A DNA stretch of 64,000 bases from LMUY01 sp965276785. GTDB taxonomy: Bacteria > Pseudomonadota > Alphaproteobacteria > Acetobacterales > Acetobacteraceae. The stretch spans positions 2,046,001 through 2,110,000 of the forward strand of contig OZ255629.1 in assembly GCA_965276785.1 (NCBI GenBank), written 5' to 3'. Below the pieces are notes generated by a model. The model made no database searches. It saw only the letters and a list, made by a program, of their open reading frames with translations, and had not been told where the DNA came from. Position 1 is the first letter of the stretch. Every line of letters starts with the position of its first letter. Of the stretch, positions 51,907-61,240 are shown in pieces. A program made the translations under genes and the position numbers.

Positions 51907-53463
51907 TCAGGAAACCATGCGCGCCCGGTCACCCCAATAGCGCTGCCGCACTTCTCGCTTGAGGATTTTGCCAATTGGGCTGCGGGGCAGCGCATCGACA
52001 ATCTCGACCGACTTGGGCGCCTTCATGGCCCCGAGCGAGGCACGCGAGAAGGCGACGATCTCGTCGGGGGAGGCGGACAAACCTGGCTTGAGTTCGACGA
52101 CGGCCTTCACCGTCTCGCCCCACTTCTCGTGCGGCACGCCGATCACCGCACATTGCAGCACGGCGGGATGAGCAAGAATGGCGGTCTCTACTTCCACTGA
52201 ATAGATATTGAATCCACCCGAGATGATCATGTCGCGTTTACGATCAACGATGTAGAAGAATCCGTCCTCATCGCGGTAGCCGACGTCGCCGGAATGGTGC
52301 CAGCCGAACTGGGACACCTCGGCGCTCTCCTGCTCGTTCTTGTAGTAGGACGGCATTACGCATTGGCCACGCACAACAAGCTCGCCCCGCTCGTTGTCTG
52401 GCAGCAGATTGCCGTCGTCGTCCATGACCGCAACGCACACGAAGGGCAGGGGGCGTCCGCAACTCGACAGCCGCTGCGCCGATGCGATGTCGCCGCCTTG
52501 CAGGTGGTCAACCGGAAGCAACGCGGTGCACCAGGCGGCCTCGCTTTGTCCCCAGATCTGGCACAGGATGGGGCCAAACACCTCGATCGCCTCCTTCACC
52601 TTGTCGGCGGCCATTGGCGAGGCGCTGTACAGAAAGTAGCGTAACGAGGAGTAGTCCGTGGCGCGCGACGCAGGTTCGGCGAGCAGGTCGTAGATCAGCG
52701 TGGGCGGCAGGAAAAGGTGCGTGACCTGGAACTCGGGGATCGCGGCCAGGATGCGCGCCCGGTCCGGAGCAGGCAGGATGACGCCGGACCCTCCCTGGCT
52801 CATAATGTAGTTCATGAATTTGCCCGATAGATGGGTCAGTGGTGCGACGGCCAGGAACACCGGTCGCGCGGTGACGGGCGCCACAGCCGTGAAGTTGGCG
52901 ACGATGCTTTCGACCATGCGGTTGGTGAAGATCACACCCTTCGGAAATCCGGTCGTGGCGCTCGTCGGCAGGATTTCGAACGCGCGTTCCGGGTCGTGAG
53001 GGATATCGAACACAGAGTCCACCGCGTCCGCCCGCCACTCGGCCAATCCGGGGTCCGGCCCAGCAGGGTCGTCGAGGCACACGAACTCGCGAATCTGGGG
53101 GGCTATCTTGCGCACTATGCCAATCGCATCCGCGAACTCCGCCTGATAAAACAAGATGTCGCAGTCGAAGCGGTCGAGGATTTCCGCGTTGTGCTCCATC
53201 GTGTTGCGCGCGTTGACCGGAATGTAGGTCATGGCGGTACGCATGACGGACAGGATAACGATGAAAGACTTTGCACTGTTATGGCTCAGCACAGAGGCCT
53301 TGCTGCCGATGCCATAGCCTCGCTGCCGAAAGGCGTTCCCATTCAAGAAGGTCTGCCGCCGGACCTCGCCATAGCTGAAGCGTTCGCCTGTCCCGGCTTC
53401 GACAAGGCAGTCCCGGTCGGCACCAAGGGTCCAGCCCCGGTCTAGGAAGTCGATTGCGTTCAC
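51907..53463 (-). CDS. Acyl-CoA ligase (AMP-forming)
   Basis: The protein has 518 residues starting at GTG 53463 (GGGGAGAG upstream). Motifs are TSATTGFPKGVIFTNRM, IWGQSEAAWCTALL, VRGQCVMPSYYKNE, HHSGDVGYRDEDGFFYIVDR and SPIGKILKREVRQRYWG with the adenylation Lys. The P-loop starts TSATTG rather than YTGGTTG as in the paralogue at 28725. It activates a carboxylic acid, probably the first step for the 45019-51802 genes. It is separated from the toxin-like cassette by 343 non-coding bases. Confidence 0.9.
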   Translation of the reverse strand: MNAIDFLDRGWTLGADRDCLVEAGTGERFSYGEVRRQTFLNGNAFRQRGYGIGSKASVLSHNSAKSFIVILSVMRTAMTYIPVNARNTMEHNAEILDRFDCDILFYQAEFADAIGIVRKIAPQIREFVCLDDPAGPDPGLAEWRADAVDSVFDIPHDPERAFEILPTSATTGFPKGVIFTNRMVESIVANFTAVAPVTARPVFLAVAPLTHLSGKFMNYIMSQGGSGVILPAPDRARILAAIPEFQVTHLFLPPTLIYDLLAEPASRATDYSSLRYFLYSASPMAADKVKEAIEVFGPILCQIWGQSEAAWCTALLPVDHLQGGDIASAQRLSSCGRPLPFVCVAVMDDDGNLLPDNERGELVVRGQCVMPSYYKNEQESAEVSQFGWHHSGDVGYRDEDGFFYIVDRKRDMIISGGFNIYSVEVETAILAHPAVLQCAVIGVPHEKWGETVKAVVELKPGLSASPDEIVAFSRASLGAMKAPKSVEIVDALPRSPIGKILKREVRQRYWGDRARMVS

Positions 53464-53806
53464 AATGTGCTCTCCCCGAATGGTCTCGTGCGCAGCCAGG
53501 AACCGCGGGCCATGCTTGCACGTACGGTATTCTCGCTGGAGATGGCGGGGAATCCCTCGGCAAGTCCTAGCAGTTATAGACTGGCAAGCATTCCTTCGAA
53601 CCTGAGAACTCTATCAAATTTGTTCCCAGGGCCGTCCAGGACTCCGGGCGCATGCCACTAACCCTTGGTAGGACCGCAACCCGTTGTCTCCGCCATGCTT
53701 ATGCTCCGTCGGGCAACAGATTTGGCCGCGGTCTCTGACAGCCCCTTGCAACGGGACGATCCGCAGTGCCCCGCCCAATGAGAGGACAGGCTGCGCCGGG
53801 AGCTTC
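53464..53806. other. Intergenic region between ligase and the small AT-rich cassette
   Basis: This 343-base stretch contains the ligase promoter region and the downstream part of the small gene at 53807-54118. Minus-strand codons overlapping its right side (to 53967) only shadow that gene. No palindrome, RNA gene or IS end was recognised. Composition turns AT-richer only beyond 53807. Confidence 0.4.
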
Positions 53807-54118
53807 TTAGCTTGTGCGGACGACTGAGATTTTGATGTCTTTAACAGGAGTTTCGTTTGCCACGACGAGAAGCCTGGGTGTCGCGGCGCCGCCCTCAAAT
53901 ACCACATAGCCTTCACCGGAGCAAAGGGGTGCAAACTTCTCTTGGAATTCTGTTGTTGTTGGAGCATCGTTTACAAACATGAATGTGTTTGTGTCAATTT
54001 TCCTTCCGCCGGAAGTTTTGATCCATTCGATAATCTCGTTTACGCGGATAGCCGGAACTTCTTCAGACCTCACATAAACTGCAATCATCTTTACAGGAAT
54101 GCTAAATTGCTGTTCCAT
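53807..54118 (-). CDS. Small protein of unknown function, candidate immunity protein
   Basis: The protein has 103 residues with no recognised domain; it appears to be a compact alpha/beta protein (VKMIAVYVRSEEVPAIRVNE, FEGGAATPRLLVVANETP). An AGGAG site is 6 bases before the ATG. It lies 8 bases downstream of the AT-rich gene 54127-55011 on the same strand, and both are clearly more AT-rich than all surrounding genes. Position, size and composition fit the immunity gene of a polymorphic toxin cassette. No sequence match to a known immunity family is claimed. Confidence 0.65.
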   Translation of the reverse strand: MEQQFSIPVKMIAVYVRSEEVPAIRVNEIIEWIKTSGGRKIDTNTFMFVNDAPTTTEFQEKFAPLCSGEGYVVFEGGAATPRLLVVANETPVKDIKISVVRTS

Positions 54119-54126
54119 ACTGGCTC

Positions 54127-55011
54127 CTAATTTGAAGACTTGATGACGTTGAACTTACCATTCGGGAAAAATGCGGCAACGTCGCCCCTTCCCGTCACAA
54201 CGTAAGAACGGGTTTGACCAAGCTGATTGATCGCGTTTATATCATCTGATGAAGGTGCTGCGCCATATACATTGCTGATGCTTTCAGTTGCCGGCTGAGT
54301 ATGAGCTATCAAAGTGATGTTGTCTGGGATTTTGCCACCTTGCGACCCTAGCTGCGCGATAAATCTATCGCCTGACGAGTTTGTATAGACTGCGAACTCA
54401 TTGCCAGTTTGCTGCTGTAAGTTGGCAAGATCAGCAAAAGACACGTTGGTATGTGTAATGTTCAGAGGGGCTCCGTTTTGTGTGCCTTGAAGTAAACTCG
54501 CTTGATTGGGAGTAAGACCGTTGCTTACGATCTCGCCTCCATCTGAGGACGACGCGATTGAAATCCCTGTGTCACGTGATACAAACTCTAGGTCTGGACT
54601 AATTCCAGTTCCATTTGACAATCCCGATTGAGCAGTAGAGACAAGCAACGACGCCAATCCCGTAAGAGGCTGAGCTTCAGATGCAATCGGGCCGAGACTG
54701 TTTATGATGCTGCTTGTAGTTCCAGTCGGATCTATTGAGAAGTCAGAAATGAGATTACGGAAGCTATCCTTGACAAGTTTCACCTCAAAAGCCACGCTAT
54801 CGCCGAGAAATCCACCTACGCGTTGCAGTGAAATTGGAGCTCCACTTATTACCTCAGGCGAAGCGATACTTACTTGCCCTCCTGGAGAACCAAGCAGGTC
54901 GTATCGGTTTCCTGCAATAGGTGAACCTCTGGCAGTCTGACTCACATTTTCAGCAATCGTTGAGAACAGCGTTCCCAGGCTCGTGAACAGCGCTGTGCTG
55001 ACGTCGGCCAT
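54127..55011 (-). CDS. Putative polymorphic-toxin C-terminal protein (function unknown)
   Basis: The protein has 294 residues from the ATG at 55011, which lacks a ribosome site. The N-terminal part (STALFTSLGTLFSTIAENVS) continues the sense of the GC-rich fragment 54950-55486 in another frame. The rest is AT-rich and unlike its neighbours. The C-terminal 130 residues (ITHTNVSFADLANLQQQTG, GDRFIAQLGSQGG, ITLIAHTQPATES, APSSDDINAINQLGQTRS, VVTGRGDVAAFFPNG) have a layout that recalls toxin or JAB-like domains with an H-x-x-P...S-x-x-D pattern, though HTQP is not canonical. The small gene just downstream would be its immunity partner. Either it is expressed as an orphan or it is the tail of a frameshifted larger toxin. 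Confidence 0.55.
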   Translation of the reverse strand: MADVSTALFTSLGTLFSTIAENVSQTARGSPIAGNRYDLLGSPGGQVSIASPEVISGAPISLQRVGGFLGDSVAFEVKLVKDSFRNLISDFSIDPTGTTSSIINSLGPIASEAQPLTGLASLLVSTAQSGLSNGTGISPDLEFVSRDTGISIASSSDGGEIVSNGLTPNQASLLQGTQNGAPLNITHTNVSFADLANLQQQTGNEFAVYTNSSGDRFIAQLGSQGGKIPDNITLIAHTQPATESISNVYGAAPSSDDINAINQLGQTRSYVVTGRGDVAAFFPNGKFNVIKSSN

Positions 55012-55486
55012 TGCTAAGTGCGTCGGCGCTGGCTCCGGCGGCGGCGAGGGCGGCGAGTGTTTGGGTGACGTTGAGACGGAGGTTTATGGTCGCCCCACCA
55101 AGCGTGACGGTGCCGGCCGAGACCACTGGCTGGTTGCCATTAATGCCGCCAATGCCCTGAGACGCCGCGGCGGCGGCAATGGTCAGCGCGCCCGCCGCGG
55201 CCCCGAGCGCGTCGCCATTCTCGGCACTCTGCACAATCGCCGAGGCGCCGCCTGCGGCTTGAGACACCGCCAGGATGGTCTCGCCGGTAGTGGCCGCGGC
55301 ACCCTTCAAGCTAGTGCCGGCAATGTCGACCCCGTCGGCGATCCCGCCAAACCCCGCGGCTGACGCCAGGCTGAGCAGCCCACCCAGCACGTTGCCCTCG
55401 GCAAAGTCTTGCCCGGCCTCGGCAGTGTTCAGCACGGTGGCGATCGGGGCAAAGACCGGCGACGTCGCCGGGATGACCGCGAGCAT
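54950..55486 (-). pseudogene. Fragment upstream of the toxin-like gene (large repetitive surface/toxin protein remnant)
   Basis: The 178 codons have an Ala/Gly-rich composition with pretoxin-like hydrophobic segments (VLNTAEAGQDFAEGNVLGGL, GAAAGALTIAAAAASQGIGG). An in-frame TAG lies directly before the ATG (55484-55486), and there is no ribosome site, so the true N-terminus is lost. After TQTLAALAAAGASADALSN it runs out of frame, while the sense continues in the frame of the next gene (ADVSTALFTSLG). This fits a single larger gene with a frameshift near 55011. GC content drops abruptly near this junction, as at the conserved-core/variable-tip boundary of contact-dependent toxins. Confidence 0.5.
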
Positions 55487-55562
55487 CTAGGGGAATTCAG
55501 CAGAGACCAGCATGGTACAGTTCGTATGGAGGCGGGAGAGCAACAGGCGGGCAACGCTTCGC

Positions 55563-57227
55563 CTATTCTGACCGCCAGTTCTCCGCCTCCTGGGTGAACG
55601 GCTGGCCGGTCCCGGATGGGCCGAAGCCCTTGAGCCATTTCGGCAGCGCTTGCGGGATGGCGGTGATGAACAGCGGCAGCGCCGGCAACTCCTGCGCGTA
55701 AATCCGCTGCATGTCGTTCCAGGCCGCCGTTTGATGCGCCGGGTCCAAATCAGCGTCGGCAGTCGCGATATCGCGGTCGAACGACTTATCGGCAAATGCC
55801 AAGAAGTTGGCGCCGCCCCAGTTGTTCTCCGCCGTCGGGATTTGGTCGGAACCGAGGGTCAGGCGGGGGCTCTCGCCGACATTGCTGGTCCAGGTGTAAA
55901 GCACCAAGCCGGTGAAGGCCCGGTGCTTCGTGGTGGTCCCGAACAGCGTCCGCGACGGCTCAAACCGCAGGTTTGTCTCCACGCCGACCTGGCGCCATCC
56001 GCTCTGCATCACCGCCATCTCGAGCTCGTTGATGCGGAACCCGGAGGCGGACAGAAACTCGAGTGAGAGCCGGTCCCCCGCGGCGTTGCGGCATATGCCA
56101 TCCGGCCCGGGCGTCCAGCCGGCTTCGGCCAGCAGCTTGCGCGCACCCGCCGGGTCATACGGCACGGTTGGCACCGTCGGGTCGAAATGCGGGTTCTGCG
56201 GGCTGACGAAACCATTGGCCACGATGTCCATCTCGCCGAACAGCTTGGCGTTGAGCGTGGTGCGGTCCACCGCCATCAGCAGCGCGCGGCGCACGCGAAC
56301 GTCCCGCAAAATCGGATTGTCCTTTTGCAGGTCGATATGGGCGTAGGTCAGACTGGGCGAGAAGGTGTAGTTGAACCGATCCGGTTCGCGCCGGCGCAGT
56401 TCGAGCGTCTGGTCGAGCGTCAGACTGTTGTCGAGATCGATATCGCCCGACAGCAGATTGGCTTGCAATGCGGCCGTGTCGCCGATGTAGCGCAGCACGA
56501 CATGCTTGAAGCCAGCCTTGCGGCCCTCGGTGGCCGGCACGCCTTGCCAGTGCGGGTTCGGCTCCAGAACGATCTGCGCGCCGACATCATACTTAGTGAC
56601 GAGATAAGGCCCGTCCCACAGCCCGGGATTTGTCGGGTCGCGATTGTAGGCCGTGGTGTTGATGTAGTCCCCCGCAGCGTGGGCGCGTTGGTAGATCGGC
56701 CCCTCGATATGCTCCGGCAGAACCTGATCCCATTGCGCGTACGACAAGGTGACCTTAGGCAGGTGCAGCACAACGGTATGGGGATCGACCACGCGCGCGC
56801 TGTCGGCCCGGTTCCACGCATTCGAGTTGCTGAACCCCGCATTCGGGTCTCGCCCCACCCGCAAGGTGAACGCGACGTCGTCTGCGGTCACCGGCTGGCC
56901 GTCGCCCCATTCGAGGTCGGGCTGCAGCTTGATCGTCACCTCCATGCCGCGCCCGCCCCCCGGCTCGTCGACCAGCTTGGCCAGGCCGTTCTCCAGCGAC
57001 GGGACCTCGGTGCAAAGCAGACAGATGAGCCGGCCCTGCGCGTCGTAGCTGGTGATGGGGCGGATGGCGAAACCGAGCGCGTAGTTCTTGATCAGCAACG
57101 CGTCGATCGAGGGATGAAAGCTGGCCGGGAATTCGCCGATGCCGATGACGAGATCGTCCTTGGCCTGGGCTGTTTCGCCGCTCGTTGCCAGCGCCGCCGC
57201 CATCGCCAGGGTAACACACAGCCTCAT
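55563..57227 (-). CDS. ABC transporter substrate-binding protein, family 5 (peptide/nickel type)
   Basis: From the ATG at 57227 the protein has 554 residues; the ATG at 57233 directly abuts the AAGGA site, so the second is better placed. A signal peptide ends near ETAQA-KDDL. Family-5 motifs are LQPDLEWGDGQPVTADDVAF (in LKFSDGTPVTADDV position), APTLTYAHI-like SLTYAHIDLQKDNPILRDVR and RRALLMAVDR. It should bind a peptide or similar solute in the periplasm for an ABC importer. No permease or ATPase is in the window, so the rest of the system is elsewhere or lost. Confidence 0.9.
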   Translation of the reverse strand: MRLCVTLAMAAALATSGETAQAKDDLVIGIGEFPASFHPSIDALLIKNYALGFAIRPITSYDAQGRLICLLCTEVPSLENGLAKLVDEPGGGRGMEVTIKLQPDLEWGDGQPVTADDVAFTLRVGRDPNAGFSNSNAWNRADSARVVDPHTVVLHLPKVTLSYAQWDQVLPEHIEGPIYQRAHAAGDYINTTAYNRDPTNPGLWDGPYLVTKYDVGAQIVLEPNPHWQGVPATEGRKAGFKHVVLRYIGDTAALQANLLSGDIDLDNSLTLDQTLELRRREPDRFNYTFSPSLTYAHIDLQKDNPILRDVRVRRALLMAVDRTTLNAKLFGEMDIVANGFVSPQNPHFDPTVPTVPYDPAGARKLLAEAGWTPGPDGICRNAAGDRLSLEFLSASGFRINELEMAVMQSGWRQVGVETNLRFEPSRTLFGTTTKHRAFTGLVLYTWTSNVGESPRLTLGSDQIPTAENNWGGANFLAFADKSFDRDIATADADLDPAHQTAAWNDMQRIYAQELPALPLFITAIPQALPKWLKGFGPSGTGQPFTQEAENWRSE

Positions 57228-57354
57228 CACCATCTTCCTTCATGCGGCCAAGCCATCAGGCGGAAGGCGGGGAAACGAGTCAACCGCCCGGCTGGCCGAT
57301 GCTGGCGCGCCCCAAGCAGCAGGCGTAAGCTCCGGCCACCAAACGGGATATGTC

Positions 57355-58197
57355 GTGACGCGCTCAATACCCTCGCCTCGGCGGCCCTGGCCGGCCCTTC
57401 ACCGCAGCGTTGCGTCACCGGGCGGCTTCGCCCTGCTCATCGTGCTGTGGTCGGTGGTGCTGCTGGCGCTGCTCACCACCGTGCTGACGGCATCCGGCCG
57501 CAGCGAGGTGCAACTGGCCGGCAATCTGCGCCGCGCCGCTGCCGCCGAAGCCGCCGCCGATGCCGGCATCGCCGAGGCCGTGTTCCATGCCAGCGACGCC
57601 CCGGCCCGGGCGTGGCAGGCCGATGGCCAGCCTCACCTGATAACGATCGGGGCCTACGCGGTCCGCGTGCAGGTCGGCGACGAGAACGGCAAGCTCAACC
57701 CCAACTACGCACCGCCGCAACTCATGGCCGCCGTCATTGCCGCCACCGGCGTGGAACGCACGCGCGCCGCCGCCATCGCGCAGGCCTTTGCCGACTGGCA
57801 CGCCATCAGCAATCTTGGCCAGGTGGAAGCGCAATACCGCCAAGCCGGCATGGCCGCCGCGCCCACCGGGCAACCCTTCCGCAGCCTGGACGAACTCGGC
57901 CTGGTGATTGGGATGACGCCGGATAGTCTCGCCCGCATCCGCCCCTATCTCTCGGTGTTCACCAACGGCCCGTTGGAGCTGGCGCATGCAGCGCCGCTGT
58001 TGCGGGAGGTCGCGCGCACGCTGGAAGGCGAGCAACCGCAAGCGCCGGACCAGCGGCCCAGCGTGATCAATGTCATGTCGGATGCCCAAGCTGCGGACGG
58101 CAGCCGCTTCGTTCGCCATGCGGTGGTGGCGCTCGGCGCCGACCGCGCCGGGCGTCCGTTCCAAACCTTGCAGTGGGACAGCCCGCAAGCGCCGTAA
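57355..58197 (+). CDS. gspK: Type II secretion minor pseudopilin GspK
   Basis: The protein has 280 residues from the GTG at 57355 (GGGA upstream). After about 22 basic residues comes the prepilin-type helix GGFALLIVLWSVVLLALLTT, then ASGRSEVQLAGNLRRAAAAE, VRVQVGDENGKLNPNYA and the GspK helix-hairpin regions (LDELGLVIGMTPDSLARIRP). GspK caps the T2SS pseudopilus. No other gsp gene is adjacent, which is unusual because gspK normally sits with gspG-L. The rest may lie elsewhere. A direct repeat follows its stop. Confidence 0.82.
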   Translation: MTRSIPSPRRPWPALHRSVASPGGFALLIVLWSVVLLALLTTVLTASGRSEVQLAGNLRRAAAAEAAADAGIAEAVFHASDAPARAWQADGQPHLITIGAYAVRVQVGDENGKLNPNYAPPQLMAAVIAATGVERTRAAAIAQAFADWHAISNLGQVEAQYRQAGMAAAPTGQPFRSLDELGLVIGMTPDSLARIRPYLSVFTNGPLELAHAAPLLREVARTLEGEQPQAPDQRPSVINVMSDAQAADGSRFVRHAVVALGADRAGRPFQTLQWDSPQAP

Positions 58198-58210
58198 TGG
58201 ATGGGCCGAT

Positions 58211-58238
58211 AGCTCTAACGCTGCAGCTCTAACGCTGC
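58211..58238. repeat. Tandem direct repeat, AGCTCTAACGCTGC x2
   Basis: The 14-base unit occurs twice without gap (58211-58224 and 58225-58238) in the region between gspK and trpG. It looks like a recent slippage duplication. A second 14-base tandem duplication of different sequence occurs at the moaC/moeA junction. Confidence 0.85.
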
Positions 58239-58307
58239 GGTAGTGAGCGTCAGGATCGGGCCACTCGCTCCGTTGACCGGCGGCTAACCCCGGCGCGATA
58301 ACACGGC

Positions 58308-58910
58308 ATGATCCTGCTGATCGACAACTATGACAGCTTCACCTTCAACCTCGTCCATGTGCTGGGCGAAGTCGGCGGCGTCTGCACCGTGCGCCGCAAT
58401 GACGCCATCGACCCCGCGGCCGCGCTGGCGATGGCGCCCGAGGCGATCGTCCTGTCGCCGGGTCCCTGCACGCCGAACGAAGCCGGGATTTGCCTCGACC
58501 TGATCGCCGCCGCCGCTGGCCGAGTGCCGATCCTGGGCGTGTGCCTCGGCCATCAGGCGATCGGCCAGGCGTTCGGCGGCACGGTGAAGCGGGCGCCGCT
58601 GCCCATGCACGGCAAGGTCGCCGCCGTGGAGCACGGGGGCACCGACATTTTTGCCGGCCTGCCGGACCCGTTCCAGGCGGCCCGCTACCACAGCCTGATC
58701 GTGGAGCGCGAGACCCTGCCAACCGAACTCGAGGTGACCGCCTGGACTGCGGATGGCCTGATCATGGGCCTGCGCCACCGCGCCATGCCGGTGTTCGGCG
58801 TGCAGTTCCACCCAGAGAGCATTGCCTCCGAGGCTGGACGCGACATCCTGGGCAATTTCCTCGCCATCGCCCGCGGCGCCAACGCGCCCCGCGGCGCCCG
58901 CGCCGCCTGA
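58308..58910 (+). CDS. trpG: Anthranilate synthase component II (glutamine amidotransferase)
   Basis: The protein has 200 residues, the length of a stand-alone TrpG. The N-terminal MILLIDNYDSFTFNLVH is diagnostic. The class I amidotransferase triad is Cys79 (LGVCLGHQAIG), His168 and Glu170 (FGVQFHPES). It feeds ammonia to TrpE, which is not in the window. Two further Trp genes follow closely, so this is a trpGDC operon extended by moaC, moeA and lexA, as in many Alphaproteobacteria. Folate-type PabA is a possible double role. Confidence 0.95.
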   Translation: MILLIDNYDSFTFNLVHVLGEVGGVCTVRRNDAIDPAAALAMAPEAIVLSPGPCTPNEAGICLDLIAAAAGRVPILGVCLGHQAIGQAFGGTVKRAPLPMHGKVAAVEHGGTDIFAGLPDPFQAARYHSLIVERETLPTELEVTAWTADGLIMGLRHRAMPVFGVQFHPESIASEAGRDILGNFLAIARGANAPRGARAA

Positions 58911-58923
58911 GCCCAGCCCGCTT

Positions 58924-59934
58924 GTGGAGCACGACCTCAAGCCCACACTCGCCCGGCTGGCGGCGGGCCAGACCCTGTCCGAGGCAGAGGCGGAGGCCGC
59001 GTTCGGCGTGATCATGGCGGGCCAAGCCACGCCCGCCCAAATCGGCGGCATGGCGATGATGATGCGGCTGCGCGGCGAAACGGTGGCCGAACTGGCCGGT
59101 GCCGTCCGGGCCATGCGCACGCGGATGGTCGCCGTGCCAGCCCCGCCCGGCGCCATCGACGTCAGCGGCACCGGGGGCGATGGGGCCGGTACGCTGAACG
59201 TCTCCACCGCCGTGACCTTCGTGCTGGCCGGGCTGGGGGTTCCGGTGGCCAAGCACGGCAACCGCGCGCTGTCTTCCCGCACCGGCGCGGCGGACGTGCT
59301 GGCCGAGCTGGGCGTGAACGTGGAGGTGCCGTTGGAACGGCTGCCCGCCGTGCTGGCCGAAGCCGGATGCGCCTTCCTGTTCGCGCCACGCCATCACGCC
59401 GCCCTGCGCCATGCCGCTGGGGTGCGGGCGGAGCTGGGCACCCGTACCATCTTCAACCTGCTCGGTCCGCTGGCCAACCCGGCGGGCGTGCGCCGCCAAC
59501 TGATCGGCGTGTTCAGCCCGGCCTGGCTGCGCCCGATGGCCGAGACGCTCCGCGCGCTTGGCAGCACGCACGCCTGGCTGGTGCATGGCAGCGGGCTGGA
59601 TGAGCTGACCTTGGCCGGCCCGAACCACGTCGCGGTGTTGCACGACGGTATGGTGACGGAGCGGGAGGTGCTGGCCGAAGAGGCGGGACTGCCAGCCGCC
59701 CCGCTGAGTGCAATCCGCGGTGGGGCGGCGCCGGAGAACGCCCGCGCGATGCTCGCCATGCTGAGGGGGGAGGCGAGTCCGTTCCGGGACACGGTGCTGT
59801 TGAACAGTGCCGCCGCCTTGATTGTCGCCGGCCGCGTGACCTCGTTGAGAGTGGGCGCCGAGCAGGCAGCCCAGGCGATCGATCAGGGTGCCGCATTGGC
59901 GGCCCTCGACCGGCTGCGGCAGGCGACGGCATAG
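58924..59934 (+). CDS. trpD: Anthranilate phosphoribosyltransferase
   Basis: The protein has 336 residues from the GTG at 58924, 13 bases after trpG; an upstream in-frame ATG lies inside trpG and gives no family sequence. Hallmarks are SGTGGDGAGTLNVST (PRPP site), KHGNRALSSRTGAADVLAEL, and GTRTIFNLLGPLANPAGVRR. It transfers phosphoribosyl to anthranilate in tryptophan synthesis. Operon position between trpG and trpC agrees. Confidence 0.95.
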   Translation: MEHDLKPTLARLAAGQTLSEAEAEAAFGVIMAGQATPAQIGGMAMMMRLRGETVAELAGAVRAMRTRMVAVPAPPGAIDVSGTGGDGAGTLNVSTAVTFVLAGLGVPVAKHGNRALSSRTGAADVLAELGVNVEVPLERLPAVLAEAGCAFLFAPRHHAALRHAAGVRAELGTRTIFNLLGPLANPAGVRRQLIGVFSPAWLRPMAETLRALGSTHAWLVHGSGLDELTLAGPNHVAVLHDGMVTEREVLAEEAGLPAAPLSAIRGGAAPENARAMLAMLRGEASPFRDTVLLNSAAALIVAGRVTSLRVGAEQAAQAIDQGAALAALDRLRQATA

Positions 59935-59942
59935 GGGGGCGG

Positions 59943-60751
59943 GTGGACCAGGCAGTTCCAGACGTGCTGGCGCGGATTTGCGCCGAGACCCGGCGCGACG
60001 TGGAACGCCGCCGGGCCGCCACACCGCTTGCGGAGCTGCAAGCAGCAGCCAAAGCCGCCGACCCGCCGCGCGGCTTTGCTGCGGCGCTACGCCGGGCGGT
60101 GACGGCCGGCCGCTTCGGACTTATCGCCGAGATCAAGCAGGCATCACCCTCGGGCGGCTTGATCCGCGCCCATTTCGACCCGGCCTGCATCGCGCAGGCG
60201 TACGAGGCAGCGGGTGCCGCCTGCTTGTCGGTGCTGACCGATGCGCCGTTTTTCAGCGGCGATCCCGCCCATCTGTCCGCCGCCCGCAATGCCACGCAGC
60301 TCCCCGTGCTGCGCAAGGACTTCATGCTCGATGAGTGGCAAATCTACGAAAGCCGGGCGATGGGCGCGGACGCCATCCTGCTGATCATGGCGGCGCTGAC
60401 CGACGCGCAAGCGGCTGGCTTGGGCGCCTTGGCCCAGGACCTGGGCATGGATGTGCTTGTCGAAGTGCACGACGCCGCAGACCTCGAACGCGCGCTGCCT
60501 CTGCCAACGCCGTTGCTGGGCATCAACAACCGCAACCTTAAGACTCTGGTGACCGATCTTGCCACCACCATCGCGCTTGCCGCCACCGTGCCGCCCGGCC
60601 GCATGCTGGTGACCGAAAGCGGCATCCGCAGCCGTGAAGATGCCGGGCGCTTGGCCCAGGCCGGCGCGCACTGTTTGCTGGTGGGTGAAAGCCTGTTGCG
60701 CCAACCCGATGTCGGCGCCGCCGTGCGGCAGCTGATTGGCGAGGGCCTGCC

Positions 60752-60758
<7 letters not shown>
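59943..60758 (+). CDS. trpC: Indole-3-glycerol-phosphate synthase
   Basis: The protein has 271 residues from the GTG at 59943. TIM-barrel signatures are FGLIAEIKQASPSGGLI, LPVLRKDFMLDEWQIYESRA, DAILLIMAALTDAQ, LLGINNRNLKTL and MLVTESGIRSREDAG. It closes the indole ring from carboxyphenylaminodeoxyribulose phosphate. It follows trpD by 8 bases and overlaps moaC by 7 bases. There is no fused TrpF domain, so a separate trpF is expected elsewhere. Confidence 0.95.
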
Positions 60759-61212
<454 letters not shown>

Positions 61213-61216
<4 letters not shown>

Positions 61217-61240
61217 TCCCCCAGCTATGATCCCCCAGCT
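61213..61240. repeat. Tandem direct repeat, ATGATCCCCCAGCT x2, at the moaC-moeA junction
   Basis: Two identical 14-base units (61213-61226, 61227-61240) are followed by a third ATGATC that is the moeA start. The first unit contains the moaC stop (ATGA). An ancestral ATGA overlap of moaC and moeA has probably been split by this duplication. The extra ATGs are out of frame with moeA. Confidence 0.85.

Noticed and set aside
54127..55011. JAB/MPN-type metallopeptidase call for the toxin-like C-terminus
   Set aside because: The H-x-H motif is absent (IAHTQP has one His only) and the spacing to S-x-x-D is not convincing. I kept it as unknown function.
58762..60024. Long minus-strand frame opposite trpG-trpD
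   Set aside because: Arg/Gly-rich shadow with no motif; trpG and trpD are certain.
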